Shown here piece after piece: positions 1 to 12,412 of a stretch of 64,000 nt of DNA. This DNA is from Escarpia spicata. Taxonomy: Eukaryota > Annelida > Polychaeta > Sabellida > Siboglinidae. Both the position numbers and the translations under genes were made by a program. Numbering within the stretch: position 1 is the first letter of the stretch; each line of letters opens with the position of its first letter. The DNA is taken from contig OZ023213.1 in assembly GCA_963995525.1 (NCBI GenBank), positions 41,152,276 through 41,216,275 on the forward strand, written 5' to 3'. The notes beneath the pieces were generated by a model that was not told the origin of the DNA, ran no database searches, and saw nothing but the letters and a program-made list of their open reading frames with translations.

Positions 1-3000
1 TCGTGAATAGTGAATGTTCTACTGCATTACACAAGATAAAACATCAAATGGGAATGAGATTTCTCACGCCGAACTTATGTGGCATTTTCTTGGAACTTAT
101 GTGACGGAGATGAAAGCGTAACATACATTCCCCTTTGAGGTTAATCTAGTTATGTGTGTAGCTTGATATCAGTGAAACATTCGTGAAGATTTGTAACATG
201 CAGGACATCTATTTGGGTTAAGACAACATGAAGAATCCGTCAGACATTACCCTCCGAAAGAGTGCACTTCAAAATACTGTTTTGGTGTGATGTTTGATTT
301 TTTTCGAGTATTTTTACATGAAATATTGGTCCCTGAATACTGAATGTATTACTGCGTTAGACAAGATAAAACATCAAATGGTAACGATTTTTCACATGTG
401 TAACCTACCTGGCATTTTCGTGTAACTTACGTGACTGAGACGAAAGGGTGACAGATAATCCCTTTTGTGGCTAATCTAGTTGTGTGTAACTTGATATCAG
501 TCTACCTTTCGTGAAGATTTAAACCATGCAGGACATCTACTTGGGGTGAAATCACTTGAAGGATCCATCCGCCATAACCCATTCCGAAAGGGTACACTTG
601 AAAATGCAGTTTAGATGTGATGCGTAAATTTTTATCGAGAATTTTGAAATGCTAAATGTTGGTCCCGTGAATACTGAATGTGTTACTGCGATAGACAACA
701 TAAAACATCAAACAGTAATAACTTTTCACACGTGTAACCTACCTGGCAATTTATTGTAACTTACGTGACTCAGACAAAAGGGTAACAAACATTCCCCTTT
801 GTGATTAACCTAGCTATTTGTTTAGCTTGATATCAGTGTAACGTTCGTGAAGATTTGTAACATGCGAGACATCTATTTGGGGTAAAACCACATTAAGATC
901 CATCAGCCATTAACCCCCGTAAGGGTGGACTTGAAAATAACGTTTTGGTGTGATGTGTGAATTACTTTAGAACACTTTGACATGTGACATGTTGGTTCCG
1001 TGAATACTGAATGTACCACTGCGTTAGAATAAATATAACATCAAATGGTAATGACTTTTCACACGTGTAACCTACCTGGCATTTTCTTGTAACTTACGTG
1101 ACGTAGATGAAAGGGTAGCATATATTACCAATTGTGGTTAATCCAGTTATGTGTGTAGCTTGATATCAGTCTAGCTTTCGTGAAGGTTTGTAACATCCAG
1201 GACATCTATTGTGGGTAAGACCACATTAAGGATCCGTCCGCCATTTCCCTCCGAAGAGTGCATTTGAAAATACCGTTTTCGTTTGATTTGTTTATTTTTT
1301 TGAGCATTTTGACATGGACAAATTGGGTACGTGAATTTTGAATGTACTACTGAAAGAGTGCACTATCAAAATACAATTTTGTTGTGATGTTTGATTTTTT
1401 TCTCGAGTATTTTGACATATGAAATTTTGGTCCCGTGTATAGTGAATGTATTTACTGCATTAGACCAAATAAATCATGAAATGGTAATGATTTTCACACG
1501 CGTAACATACCTGGTAATTTATTGTAACTTACGTGACTGAGACAAAAGGGTAACAAACATTCCCTTTTGTGATTAACATAGCTATTTGTTTAACTTGGTA
1601 TCATTGTAACTTTCGTGAAGTTTTTTTTATCATGCGAGACATCTATTTGGGGTAAAACAACTCTAAGATCCATCCGCCATTAACCCCCGTAAGGGTGGAC
1701 TTGAAAACAATGTTTTGGTGAATTACTTTAGAGCACTTTGAGTTGTGACATGTTGGTTCCGTGAATACTGTATGTATCACTGCGTTAGTGAAGATAAAAT
1801 GGAAATGACTTTTCACACGCGTAACCGACCTAGCATTTTCTTGTAAATTACGTGACGGAGACGAAAGGGTGACAGATTATCCCCTTTGTAGTTAATCTAG
1901 TTATGTTAATAACTTGAAATCAGAATAAACGTTGTGAAGATTTTCAACAAGCAGCACATCTATTGTGGGTAAGACCACATTAAGGATCCGTCCGCCATTT
2001 CCCTCCGAATCAGTGCATTTAAAATACCGTTTTGGTTTGATGTTTTTAATTTTTGGAGCATTTTGACATGGCACAAATTGGTTACGTGAATTATGAATGT
2101 ACTGCTTTAGACAAGATAACAAATCAAATGGGAATGAGTTTTCACACTCGTACTTGGCTTTTTTGTAACTTATGTGACACAGACAAAAGGGTGACAGATA
2201 TTCCAATTTGAGGTTAATCTAGTTTGATTTGTAACATCCAGGACATCTATTCGGGATAAGACCACATTAAGGATCCGCAGCCATTACCCTCCGAAAGAGT
2301 TCACTTGAAAATACCGTTTTGGTGTAATGCGTGATTATTTGTTTCGATCACTATACCATGGGACATGTTGGGCTCGTGAATACTGAATGTACTACTGCAC
2401 TAGATAACATAAAACATCAAATGGGAATGAAGTTTCGCACGCCTAACTTATGTGGCATTTTCTTATAACTTACGTGACCGACATTACATACATTCCTCTT
2501 TGAGGTTAATCTAGTTATGTGTGTAGCTCGATATCAATCTAGTTTTCGTGAAGATTTGTAACATGCAGGACATCTATTTGGGGTAAGACCACATGGATGA
2601 TCCGTCCGCCATTATCCTCCGAAAGAGTTTACTTGAAAATATCGTTTTGTTGTGATGCGAGAATTATTATTGACCAGTTTGACATGGGACATGGTGGTCT
2701 CTTGAATACTGAATGTACAACTGCAATAGATAACATAAAACATCAAATTGGAACGAGGTTTCTCACGCGTAACTTACATGGCATTTTCTCGTAACTTACG
2801 TGACCGAGATGAAAGGGAAACAGACATTCCCCTTTGAGACTAATCTAGCTATGTGTGTAACTCGATATAAAATTAGCTTTCGTGAAGATTTGTAACAAGC
2901 AAGACATCTATTTGGGTTAAGACCACATTGATGATCCGTTCGCCATTATCCTCCGAAAGAATGCACTTGAAAATAGCGATTTGTTTTGATGCGTGAATTT

Positions 3001-4005
3001 CTATGGAATACTTTTAATATGGGACATGTTGAACTCTTGAATACTATATGTCCTACTGCATTAGACAACATAAAACATAAAATGGGTATGAGTTTTCAAA
3101 CGCATTATTTTCGTGGTATTTTCTTGTAACGTATGTGGCGGAGATGAAACGGTAGCATATATTACCCATTGTGGTTAATTCAGTTATGTGTGTAGCTTGA
3201 TATCAGTCTAGTTTTCGTGAAGATTTGTACCAAGCAGGACATCTATTTTGGGTAAGACCACATTAAGGATTCGTCCGCCATTACCATCCGAAAAATGTAC
3301 TTGAAAATACCGTTTTGGTGTGATGCGTGAAAACTGGTTTTGATCACTTTGATATGGGACATGTTGGGCTCGTGAATACTGAATGTACTACTGCTTTACA
3401 CAAGATAAAACATCAAGTGGGTATTAGGTTTCTCACGCCTAACTTATGTGGCATTTTCTTTTAACTTACGTGACGGAGATGAAAGAGTAACGTACATTCC
3501 CCTTTGAAGTTAATCTAATTGGGTGTGTAGCTCGATATCCGTCTACCTTTCATGAAGATTTCTAACATTCAGGACATCTATTTTGGGTTAGAACCGTTAC
3601 CTTCCGAAAGAATGCACTTGAATCAACAATTATTTTAGACCAGTTTGACATGGGATTTGTTGGTCTCGTGAATATTGAATGAACTACTGTATTAGACAAA
3701 GTAAAACATCAAATGGGAATGAATTTTTAAACACATAACTTATGTGTAATTTTCTTGTAACTGGGGTGACGGAGATGAAAGGGTAACAACAATTCCCCTT
3801 TGTTGCTATTCTAATTATGTGTGTAGCTAGATATCAGGCTAGCTTTCGTGAATATTTGTAACAAGCATGACATATATCTGGGGTAAGGCCATTTTAAGAA
3901 TCCGTCCGTCATTACCCTCCGAAAGAATGCAATTCAAAAATACTGTTTTGGTGTGATGCATGAATTTTTTCGTTTTCGATCACTTTGACATGGGACATTT
4001 TGGGG
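1..4005. repeat. Satellite 1, higher-order repeat copy 1 (about 330-bp monomers)
   Basis: Tandem monomers recur about every 319-336 bp. They are recognised by a block reading GTGAAGATTTGTAACATGCA (for example at 183, 511, 847, 1180, 1934, 2548, 2882 and 3217), followed by GGACATCTATTTGGGG and later by ACTGAATGTACTACTGC. Monomers differ clearly from each other, yet the series as a whole reappears from 4006. This defines a higher-order repeat of about 12 monomers. The interval from 1180 to 1615 is about 100 bp longer than the rest and contains a partial monomer duplication. The short open frames inside (for example 2597-2794) follow the repeat and have no recognisable product, so they are not called as genes. 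Confidence 0.9.
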
Positions 4006-7000
4006 TCGTGAATAGTGAATGATCTATTGCATTACACAAGATAAAACATCAAATGGGAATGAGGTTTCTCACGCCTAACTTATGTGGCATTTTCTTGGAA
4101 CTTATGTGACGGAGATGAAAGCGTAATATACATTCCCCTTTGAGGTTAATCTAGTTATGTGTGTAGCTTGATATCAGTGAAACATTCGTGAAGATTTGTA
4201 ACATGCAGGACATCTATTTGGGTTAAGACAACATGAAGAATCCGTCAGAAATTACCCTCCGAAAGAGTGCACTTCAAAATACTGTTTTGGTGTGATGTTT
4301 GATTTTTTTCGAGTATTTTGACATGAAATATTGGTCCCTGAATACTGAATGTATTACTGCGTTAGACAAGATAAAACATCAAATGGTAACGATTTTTCAC
4401 ATGTGTAACCTACCTGGCATTTTCGTGTAACTTACGTGACTGAGACGAAAGGGTGACAGATAATCCCCTTTGTGGCTAATCTAGTTGTGTGTAACTTGAT
4501 ATCAGTCTACCTTTCGTGAAGATTTAAACCATGCAGGACATCTACTTGGGGTGAAATCACTTGAAGGATCCATCCGCCATAACCCATTCCGAAAGGGTAC
4601 ACTTGAAAATGCAGTTTCGATGTGATGCGTAAATTTTTATCGAGAATTTTGAAATGCTAAATGTTGGTCCCGTGAATACTGAATGTGTTACTGCGATAGA
4701 CAACATAAAACATCAAACGGTAATAACTTTTCACACGTGTAACCTACCTGGCAATTTATTGTAACTTATGTGACTCAGACAAAAGGGTAACAAACATTCC
4801 CCTTTGTGATTAACCTAGCTATTTGTTTAGCTTGATATCAGTGTAACGTTCGTGAAGATTTGTAACATGCGAGACATCTATTTGGGGTAAAACCACATTA
4901 AGATCCATCAGCCATTAACCACCGTAAGGGTGGACTTGAAAATAACGTTTTTGTGTGATGTTTGAATTACTTTAGAACACTTTGACATGTGACATGTTGG
5001 TTCCGTGAATACTGAATGTACCATTGCGTTAGAATAAATAAAACATCAAATGGTAATGACTTTTCACACGTGTAACCTACCTGGCATTTTCTTGTAACTT
5101 ACGTGACGTAGATGAAAGGGTAGCATATATTACCAATTGTGGTTAATCCAGTTATGTGTGTAGCTTGATATCAGTCTAGCTTTCGTGAAGATTTGTAACA
5201 TCCAGGACATCTATTGTGGGTAAGACCACATTGAGGATCCGTCCGCCATTTCCCTCCGAATGAGTGCATTTGAAAATACCGTTTTCGTTTGATTTGTTTA
5301 TTTTTTTGAGCATTTTGACATGGACAAATTGGGTACGTGAATTTTGAATGTACTACTGAAAGAGTGCACTATCAAAATACAATTTTGTTGTGATGTTTGA
5401 TTTTTTTCTCGAGTATTTTGACATATGAAATGTTGGTCCCGTGTATAGTGAATGTATTTCCTGCATTAGACCAAATAAATCATGAAATGGTAATGATTTT
5501 CACACGCGTAACATACCTGGTAATTTATTGTAACTTACGTGACTGAGACAAAAGGGTAACAAACATTCCCTTTTGTGATTAACATAGCTATTTGTTTAAC
5601 TTGGTATCATTGTAACTTTCGTGAAGTTTTTTTTTATCATGCGAGACATCTATTTGGGGTAAAACAACTCTAAGATCCATCCGCCATTAACCCCCGTAAG
5701 GGTGGACTTGAAAACAATGTTTTGGTGAATTACTTTAGAGCACTTTGAGTTGTGACATGTTGGTTCCGTGAATACTGAATGTACCACTGCGTTAGTGAAG
5801 ATAAAATGGAAATGACTTTTTTTCACACGCGTAACTGACCTAGCATTTTCTTGTAAATTACGTGACGGAGACGAAAGAGTGACAGATTAACCCCTTTGTA
5901 GTTAATCTAGTTGTGTTAATAACTTGAAATCAGAATAAATGTTGTGAAGATTTGCAACATGCAGCACATCTATTGTGGGTAAGACCACATTAAGGATCCG
6001 TCCGCCATTTCCCTCCGAATCAGTGCATTTAAAATACCGTTTTGGTTTGATGTTTTTAATTTTTTGAGCATTTTGACATGGCACAAATTGGTTACGTGAA
6101 TTATGAATGTACTGCTTTAGACAAGATAACAAATCAAATGGGAATGAGTTTTCACATTCGTACTTGGCTTTTTTTTAACTTATGTGACACAGACAAAAGG
6201 GTGACAGATATTCCAATTTGAGGTTAATCTAGTTTGATTTGTAACATCCAGGACATCTATTCGGGATAAGACCACATTAAGGATCCGTCAGCCATTACCC
6301 TCCGAAAGAGTTCACTTGAAAATACCGTTTTGGTGTAATGCGTGATTATTTGTTTCGATCACTATACCATGGGACATGTTGGGCTCGTGAATACTGAATG
6401 TACTACTGCACTAGATAACATAAAACATCAAATGGGAATGAAGTTTCGCACGCCTAACTTATGTGGCATTTTCTTATAACTTACGTGACCGACATTACAT
6501 ACATTCCTCTTTGAGGTTAATCTAGTTATGTGTGTAGCTCGATATCAATCTAGTTTTCGTGAAGATTTGTAACATGCAGGACATCTATTTGGGGTAAGAC
6601 CACATGGATGATCCGTCCGCCATTATCCTCCGAAAGAGTTTACTTGAAAATATCGTTTTGTTGTGATGCGAGAATTATTATTGACCAGTTTGACATGGGA
6701 CATGGTGGTCTCTTGAATACTGAATGTACAACTGCAATAGATAACATAAAACATCAAATTGGAACGAGGTTTCTCACGCGTAACTTACATGGCATTTTCT
6801 CGTAACTTACGTGACCGAGATGAAAGGGAAACAGACATTCCCCTTTGAGACTAATCTAGTTATGTGTGTAGCTCGATATCAAATTAGCTTTCGTGAAGAT
6901 TTGTAACAAGCAAGACATCTATTTGGGTTAAGACCACATTGATGATCCGTTCGCCATTATCCTCCGAAAGAATGCACTTGAAAATAGCGATTTGTTTTGA

Positions 7001-8028
7001 TGCGTGAATTTCTATGGAATACTTTTAATATGGGACATGTTGAACTCTTGAATACTATATGTACTACTGCATTAGACAACATAAAACATAAAATGGGTAT
7101 GAGTTTTCAAACGCATTATTTTCGTGGTATTTTCTTGTAACGTATGTGGCGGAGATGAAACGGTAGCATATATTACCCATTGTGGTTAATTCAGTTATGT
7201 GTGTAGCTTGATATCAGTCTAGCTTTCGTGAAGATTTGTAAGAAGCAGGACATCTATTTTGGGTAAGACCACATTAAGGATTCGTCCGCCATTACCATCC
7301 GAAAGAATGTATTTGAAAATACCGTTTTGGTGTGATGCGTGAACACTTTTTTTGATCACTTTGATATGGGACATGTTGGGCTCGTGAATACTGAATGTAC
7401 TACTGCTTTACACAAGATAAAACATCAAGTGGGTATTAGGTTTCTCACGCCTAACTTATGTGGCATTTTCTTTTAACTTACGTGACGGAGATGAAAGAGT
7501 AACGTACATTCCCCTTTGAAGTTAATCTAATTGGGTGTGTAGCTCGATATCCGTCTACCTTTCATGAAGATTTCTAACATTCAGGACATCTATTTGGGGT
7601 TAGAACACCTTCAATATCCGTCGCCGTTACCTTCCGAAAGAATGCACTTGAATCAACAATTATTTTAGACCAGTTTGACATGGGATTTGTTGGCTCGTGA
7701 ATATTGAATGAACTACTGTATTAGACAAAGTAAAACAACAAATGGGAATGAATTTTCAAACACATAAATTATGTGTAATTTTCTTGTAACTGGGGTGACG
7801 GAGATGAAAGGGTAACAACAATTCCCCTTTGTTGCTATTCTAGTTATGTGTGTAGCTATATATCAGGCTAGCTTTCGTGAATATTTGTAACAAGCAGGAC
7901 ATATATTTGGGGTAAGACCATTTTAAGAATCCGTCCGTCATTACCCTCCGAAAGAATGCAATTCAAAAATACTGTTTTGGTGTGATGCATGAATTTTTTC
8001 GATCACTTTGACATGGGACATTTTGGGG
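4006..8028. repeat. Satellite 1, higher-order repeat copy 2
   Basis: This repeats 1-4005 monomer by monomer with scattered substitutions. The same oversized composite monomer is present near 5190-5640, and the same open stretch at 2597-2794 recurs at 6608-6805. Copy 2 is 18 bp longer (4023 against 4005 bp). Part of that comes from a stretch near 7605-7625 that is missing from copy 1 near 3596. The match between whole series is far closer than that between adjacent monomers, the hallmark of a higher-order repeat. Confidence 0.9.
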
Positions 8029-8456
8029 TCGTGAATAGTGAATGTTCTACTGCATTACACAAGATAAAACATCAAATGGGAATGAGGTTTCTCACGCCTA
8101 ACTTATGTGGCATTTTCTTGGAAATGATGTGACGGAGATGAAAGCATAATATACATTCCCCTTTGAGGTTAATCTAGTTATGTGTGTAGCATGATATCAG
8201 TGAAACATTCAAGAAGATTTGTAACATGCAGGATATCTATTTGGGTTAAGACAACATGAAGAATCCGTCAGACATTACCCTCCGAAAGAATGCACTTGAA
8301 ACTACCGTTTTGGTGTTATTCGTGAATTTGTTCGATCACTATTACATGGGACATGGTGGTCTCGTGAATAATGAATGTACTACTACATTAGAAAAAATAA
8401 AACATCAAATGGAAATGAATTTTCAAACGCATAACTTATGTGGCATTTTCTTTTAA
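8029..8456. repeat. Satellite 1, truncated third higher-order copy
   Basis: It starts like positions 1 and 4006, runs for about one and a third monomers, and stops abruptly after TGGCATTTTCTTTTAA, where the 140-bp satellite begins. The last monomer (from about 8219) is more divergent. The open frame at 8256-8456 is a by-product of the repeat, with no family resemblance. Confidence 0.85.
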
Positions 8457-9166
8457 CCGATATTCTGCATTTAATAACGTTTTTAAATGTTGATCACGTC
8501 CATAAATGAAAACTAACCGTCAGAACTTCTAGGTATGGGTGTTATTGTAAGCTATACTGTCATAGAAGCGAAATATGTTATCACTCTCAACTGATCGATA
8601 TTCAACATTTGGCAACGTTTTTAAATGTTGATTATCTCCTATAAATGAAAACTAACCGTCAGAAAACGTTTAGATTTCTGTTATTGTTACCTATTCTGTC
8701 ATACAAACGAAAAATTATGCTATCATTTTCTATTCTTCGATATTCATACTTTGGCAACGTTTTTAAATGTCGATTACCTCCTATAAATGAAAACTAACCG
8801 TGAGAAAGGGATTATATTGCCGTGGTTATAAAATGTGCTGTTAGGAAAGCGAAATATTATGTCATTACTCTGAATTGATCGATATTCAGCATTTATTAAC
8901 GTTTTTAAATGTTGATCACGTCCATAAATGAAAACTAACCGTCAGAAAACTTGTAGGTTTCTGTTATTGTAAGCTATACTGTCATACAAACGAAATAGTA
9001 TGCAATCATTTTCAATTCTTCCATATTCAGACCTTGGCAACGTTTATAAATGCCGATTACCTCCTATAAATGAAAACTAACCGTCAGAAACCGTCTATAT
9101 TGCTTTGGTTATAAACTGTGCTGTTAGTATTGCGAAATATTATTTTATCACTCTCAATTGATCGAT
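8457..9166. repeat. Satellite 2 (about 140-bp monomer), left block of five monomers
   Basis: Five monomers start with CGATATTC or close variants near 8458, 8595, 8738, 8880 and 9022. Each carries the core AAATGAAAACTAACCGTCAG. Monomer order matches the last five monomers of the block at 25039-26546, so this is the right-hand part of the same kind of island. It ends in the phase GATCGAT directly against an LTR copy, exactly as the three internal islands do. It is unrelated in sequence to satellite 1 on its left. Confidence 0.88.
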
Positions 9167-9249
9167 AGAGTCCGCGATGACTAGCTTATACTGTGTATTT
9201 ATAGTATGGAAGTTATTCTTAGATAACACTTGGCGCCTAGTGTATGATC
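9167..9249 (+). repeat. LTR of unit A, truncated (first 83 bp only)
   Basis: It begins AGAGTCCGCGATGACTAG at the satellite 2 boundary and matches the first 83 bp of the full LTRs. It then jumps straight to internal sequence (GACGAGGGGG at 9252). About 318 bp are missing relative to unit B, namely the rest of the LTR and the primer-binding region. Confidence 0.85.
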
Positions 9250-9251
9250 TT

Positions 9252-12036
9252 GACGAGGGGGAAATTAAAATAGCACCTTCGGTCAACGCTATGAATTGCG
9301 GGTAAAACATGACGGCAACATAGAACATGCCTGAGAACTTAGCTGCACTCTGGTTCCGTGGAATGTCAGCGTTGTTCCTTGGCTAGAGACGAAACCTACA
9401 TCTATTCCAGTAGCTGTAGTGTAGGGTAATTCACATGCCCATTGTCGGTTCTGCCCGGACTTAATTCTGAGTCCCATATCTCTCGTTATATTTATAGTGT
9501 GTCATTCACGTTTTGAGGCATCAGACTTGTTTATTGCAGCAGTAAAGGACCATGAATTAATCGTATAATTATTGTAAGTAGGAGGTTTGTTATTTTTCAG
9601 CTGTACGAGGAAGTTGAATTACTTGTTGCATTTGCCGAGTTGGCAGTGGACAGATTAGTCCCACAGAATGTCCGTGTGTTGATAGTTGACACGGCGTGGT
9701 TGAAATCGTATAGTGGTTTCATTATTCCAGTCTTATGAGAAGATTGGGTGGAGTGTTGTAGCGTAGCTAACACTTTTGTGGTTTACAGGTGGTTGAACTT
9801 ATGTATTACTTAAACGTGATATCCGTTTAGTGATTATTTCGTGTGTTGCACTAGTTTGCAAACATGGATCTTGCTCAATTGATTGAGTTAGGCGAGAAGT
9901 TAGGGTTAATAGGTCCGGAACTTCAGGCATTTGTTCGCGATGAACAAGGAACCGCCCGGGCTGAGCGACAGGCCGTTCGCGAGACGGAGAAAGAGAGGCT
10001 CTAGGCCGAGCTCCGAGAAAAGGAGGCGGCAAGGCAGGCCGATATGGAGATACGCGCGCGTGAAATGGAGCTTGAAGAAAAGATGGCCAGGCTCCACAAC
10101 GAGGCTACGACAGTTGAGAACCGAGATTCGGTGAGTAATGCTTCAGCCATTACTAAGGGAATCCGTAGTCCTCCGTTACCCTGTTTTAACGAAGACAGGG
10201 ATTCAATTGATGTATATCTCCAGCGATTTGAAAGATATGCTGAAAACCAGGGTTGGGAGCGTGAGAATTACGCTATATTTCTGAGCGCATTGTTAACCGG
10301 TCATGCACTGGAAGTTTATTCCCGTTCCCCAATTTCCGTGGCCAACGATTATGACCAGTAAAGCAAGCATTGCTAGGATGGTACCGACTGACTGTAGGCG
10401 ATTTTCGTAAGAAGTTTTACACCTGTTCTCTAAATTCGACCGAAAAAGTGTCGCAGTATTTTGCTCGTATGGAGCATTATTTGACTCAGTGGATTTATTT
10501 GTCAAACATTAATGAGTCTTTCGAGGGTCTTAAGGAACTCATTCTGAGAGAGCAATTCTTGTTTATGTGCCCTAGGGAACTGTCCGTGTTTCTGAGAGAA
10601 CACAAACCGATGGGGAAAGAGAATTTGTTTAGAGTTGGTGAGAACATTTACAGATGCCCATTCATCATATGGTAAACGGGAAAATCGTAGAGACCGAGTC
10701 CGACCCACTCCCGTCCCTTCACCCGTCCCGAAAAGTAGATCAGGGGAGGGGAGATACCCTATGTCTAGCCCTACCCTGCGGCCCGTTCCTCCGCCGCGTA
10801 CATGTTTCCTTTGTAATCGGCCAGGTCACATCGCGAGACAGTGTACAGTGGGAGTGCAGAATAGGAATCCTCCACCGCAAAGGATGAAACCAGTGGTTGG
10901 GAATTGTGCAGTTGTGCTAAACCAGAATTCCCCTAGTCACCAATGTCCTGTGGGTGGGACTGATGTCACGTTGCAATGTGGATGTAAGATCCCCGTAATT
11001 GCTAGTGCTTGTGTACAACATGACTACAGTTGTAACTTACCGGTTGTAGAGGGGTATGTGGGGAGATCCCCAGTGAAAGTACTACGCGACAGCGGGTGTA
11101 ACGGAGTCGTTGTACGACGTAGCCTAGTTCCGGAAGATCAGTTAACTGGGAAAACCAGTCCTTATGCTGATGGACCGATCCGTCATTGAAGTCCCGACTG
11201 CCCGGTGCTATGTGACAACACCCTTTTTCACAGGAGAAATTGAAGCCCTATGTCTAAACAACCCCGTTTATGATTTAGTCATTGGCAATGTTGATTAACT
11301 AAATTTGTCATGTTCCGATAACAGTGAAGGTTCTCCTTTTCGAGTAACCAAGTCAGATAGTGTCCACGTTACAGTTGAGGCCCCTTTGAATGACACCCCA
11401 GTCACTGGTTGTGCTGTAGAAACCCGTGCTCAACGGGAGCACCTTTCCAACCCACAAAACCTTTGATAGTGCCTCAAGTTGTTGGTGCGAGTATATCCGC
11501 CGATGATTTCTTGAGAGAGCAAAAGGGGGATGAGACCTTGAAGAAATGCTTTGATTCGGCTGAAGAGACTAAAGGGAAACCTAAGGGAAAACAAACAAGT
11601 CAATTCGTGATCAAAAGGGGGCTGCTTTATTGTCTGTATCATTCGCGCGAACCCGTTCATCCGACTTCTCGATCGTTTGCGACAGGGCAAGACCTCTCGA
11701 TCGAATTCGTAGCGGCCGGCGGTAAGCGTCTACTGCCCGGCTTCGTCTTCCAGTTGTACGAAGGCAATCGCCAAGTGCCCGGCATCATCACTCGTGCGGC
11801 CGAGATACACCGTTCTAATTGTGTTCTGAGCTCGGCGTCTCGACTTCAACGAATGTTCGTATATATTCGAGATGGGACTAGCCCAGTGTCAATGTGTATT
11901 TTCTGATTGAATGTATCTATTATTTGCTGTATTATGATTGGTAGTTATCTGTGTTTTGAAGTGAGGTATTTTTACCCTTGAAGTATTCACATATATATGT
12001 ATATATGTGTGTGTGTTGTAACAGATTACTGTAATG
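9252..12036 (+). mobile_element. Unit A internal region (leftmost copy, primer site deleted)
   Basis: The internal region starts at GACGAGGGGG because the deletion at 9249-9252 removed the primer-binding segment. The leader (9252-9863) carries no supported gene. The gag-protease remnant follows, then an AT/GT microsatellite near 11990-12015. Being the array edge, this unit has several private changes, such as ACATGACGG in place of ACGTGACGG near 9307. Confidence 0.85.
9864..11906 (+). pseudogene. Unit A gag-protease remnant
   Basis: The reading frame opens with MDLAQLIELGEKLG at 9864. An amber TAG interrupts it at codon 47 (10002-10004) and it ends at a frameshift stop at 10359-10361. A second frame (10361-10675) carries the Gag core. 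A third (10635-11189) carries the zinc knuckle CFLCNRPGHIARQC and the protease site DSGCNG. The protease C-terminal frame has a private TAA at 11296-11298 that other units lack. The open tail is 11409-11906. No full-length product is possible. Confidence 0.85.
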
Positions 12037-12273
12037 AGAGTCCGCGATGACTAGCCTATACTGTGTATTTATATTATGGAAGTTATTCTTAGATAACACT
12101 TGGCGCCTAGTGTATGATCGTGTAGCGGTATAATCCACCTTAGAAAGGAAGTGGAATTTGATAATCGAAAGACTCAGTGTTATTGTTTATGTTCTATTAA
12201 GATTTAGTTACGGGATTTCTTTATTCTGTTTATTTTGTTAATCGAGATATTTACCAAAAGAAAGATAACTTGT

Positions 12274-12279
12274 AATAAA
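12274..12279 (+). promoter_or_regulatory. AATAAA polyadenylation signal in the LTR
   Basis: Canonical AATAAA lies in TTGTAATAAAGTTTATT, 238 bp into the LTR, and recurs at the same place in the full-length LTRs. If used, cleavage near 12295 would define the end of R. That requires a start site further upstream, perhaps below the TATA-like TATTTATA near 12066. Not proven. Confidence 0.4.
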
Positions 12280-12351
12280 GTTTATTAAATCTTCCTCGTT
12301 CTTTGTCGCTTGTTCACGTAAACCGTTCTTTCTCATATGCGTTGACCTTGA

Positions 12352-12358
12352 TATATAA
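12352..12358 (+). promoter_or_regulatory. TATA-like motif TATATAA in the LTR
   Basis: TATATAA lies 54 bases before the LTR end. A start about 30 bp downstream would leave a very short transcribed LTR part and put AATAAA outside R, so its role is doubtful. The LTRs on the left of satellite islands read CATATATATGAACC here, a consistent subfamily difference. Confidence 0.3.
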
Positions 12359-12412
12359 GAACCCTACTAGACTGAGCCATCTAGTGTACGGAGACCTCGC
12401 TAATCCGTGACA

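Larger units (their letters stand above)
12037..12412 (+). repeat. LTR between units A and B (reference full-length LTR)
   Basis: This 376-bp direct repeat recurs at every unit boundary. The 3' end TGACA, four bases before a primer-binding-like TGGGGGCTCGT, is a normal LTR end. The 5' end is defined only by homology: sequence shared with copies that abut satellite 2 starts at AGAGTCCGCG. No canonical TG start or clear polypurine tract is seen just before it. It contains AATAAA at 12274-12279 and TATATAA at 12352-12358. It serves at once as 3' LTR of A and 5' LTR of B. Confidence 0.82.

Noticed and set aside
2597..6805. Open frames of 65-101 codons inside satellite 1, on both strands
   Set aside because: They repeat with the satellite, change freely between monomers and show no domain or coding signal.
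1..8456. CENP-B box-like or hammerhead ribozyme motifs in satellite 1
   Set aside because: TTCGTGAA lacks the CGGG part of a CENP-B box. CTGAGACGAAA does not fit the CTGANGA hammerhead core. I read by eye and did not run a covariance search.
8457..9166. Satellite 2 as a CRISPR-like array
   Set aside because: The whole 140-bp monomer is repeated, with no short repeat and unique spacer alternation, and the context is eukaryotic.
10002..10004. Amber stop as programmed readthrough between gag parts
   Set aside because: It falls in the first 50 codons, not at the gag-pol border, and is followed by several frame changes, so decay is simpler.
12352..12358. TATATAA as the certain LTR promoter
   Set aside because: It lies downstream of AATAAA and 54 bp from the LTR end, which would leave no workable R region. 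It is kept only as a low-confidence motif.
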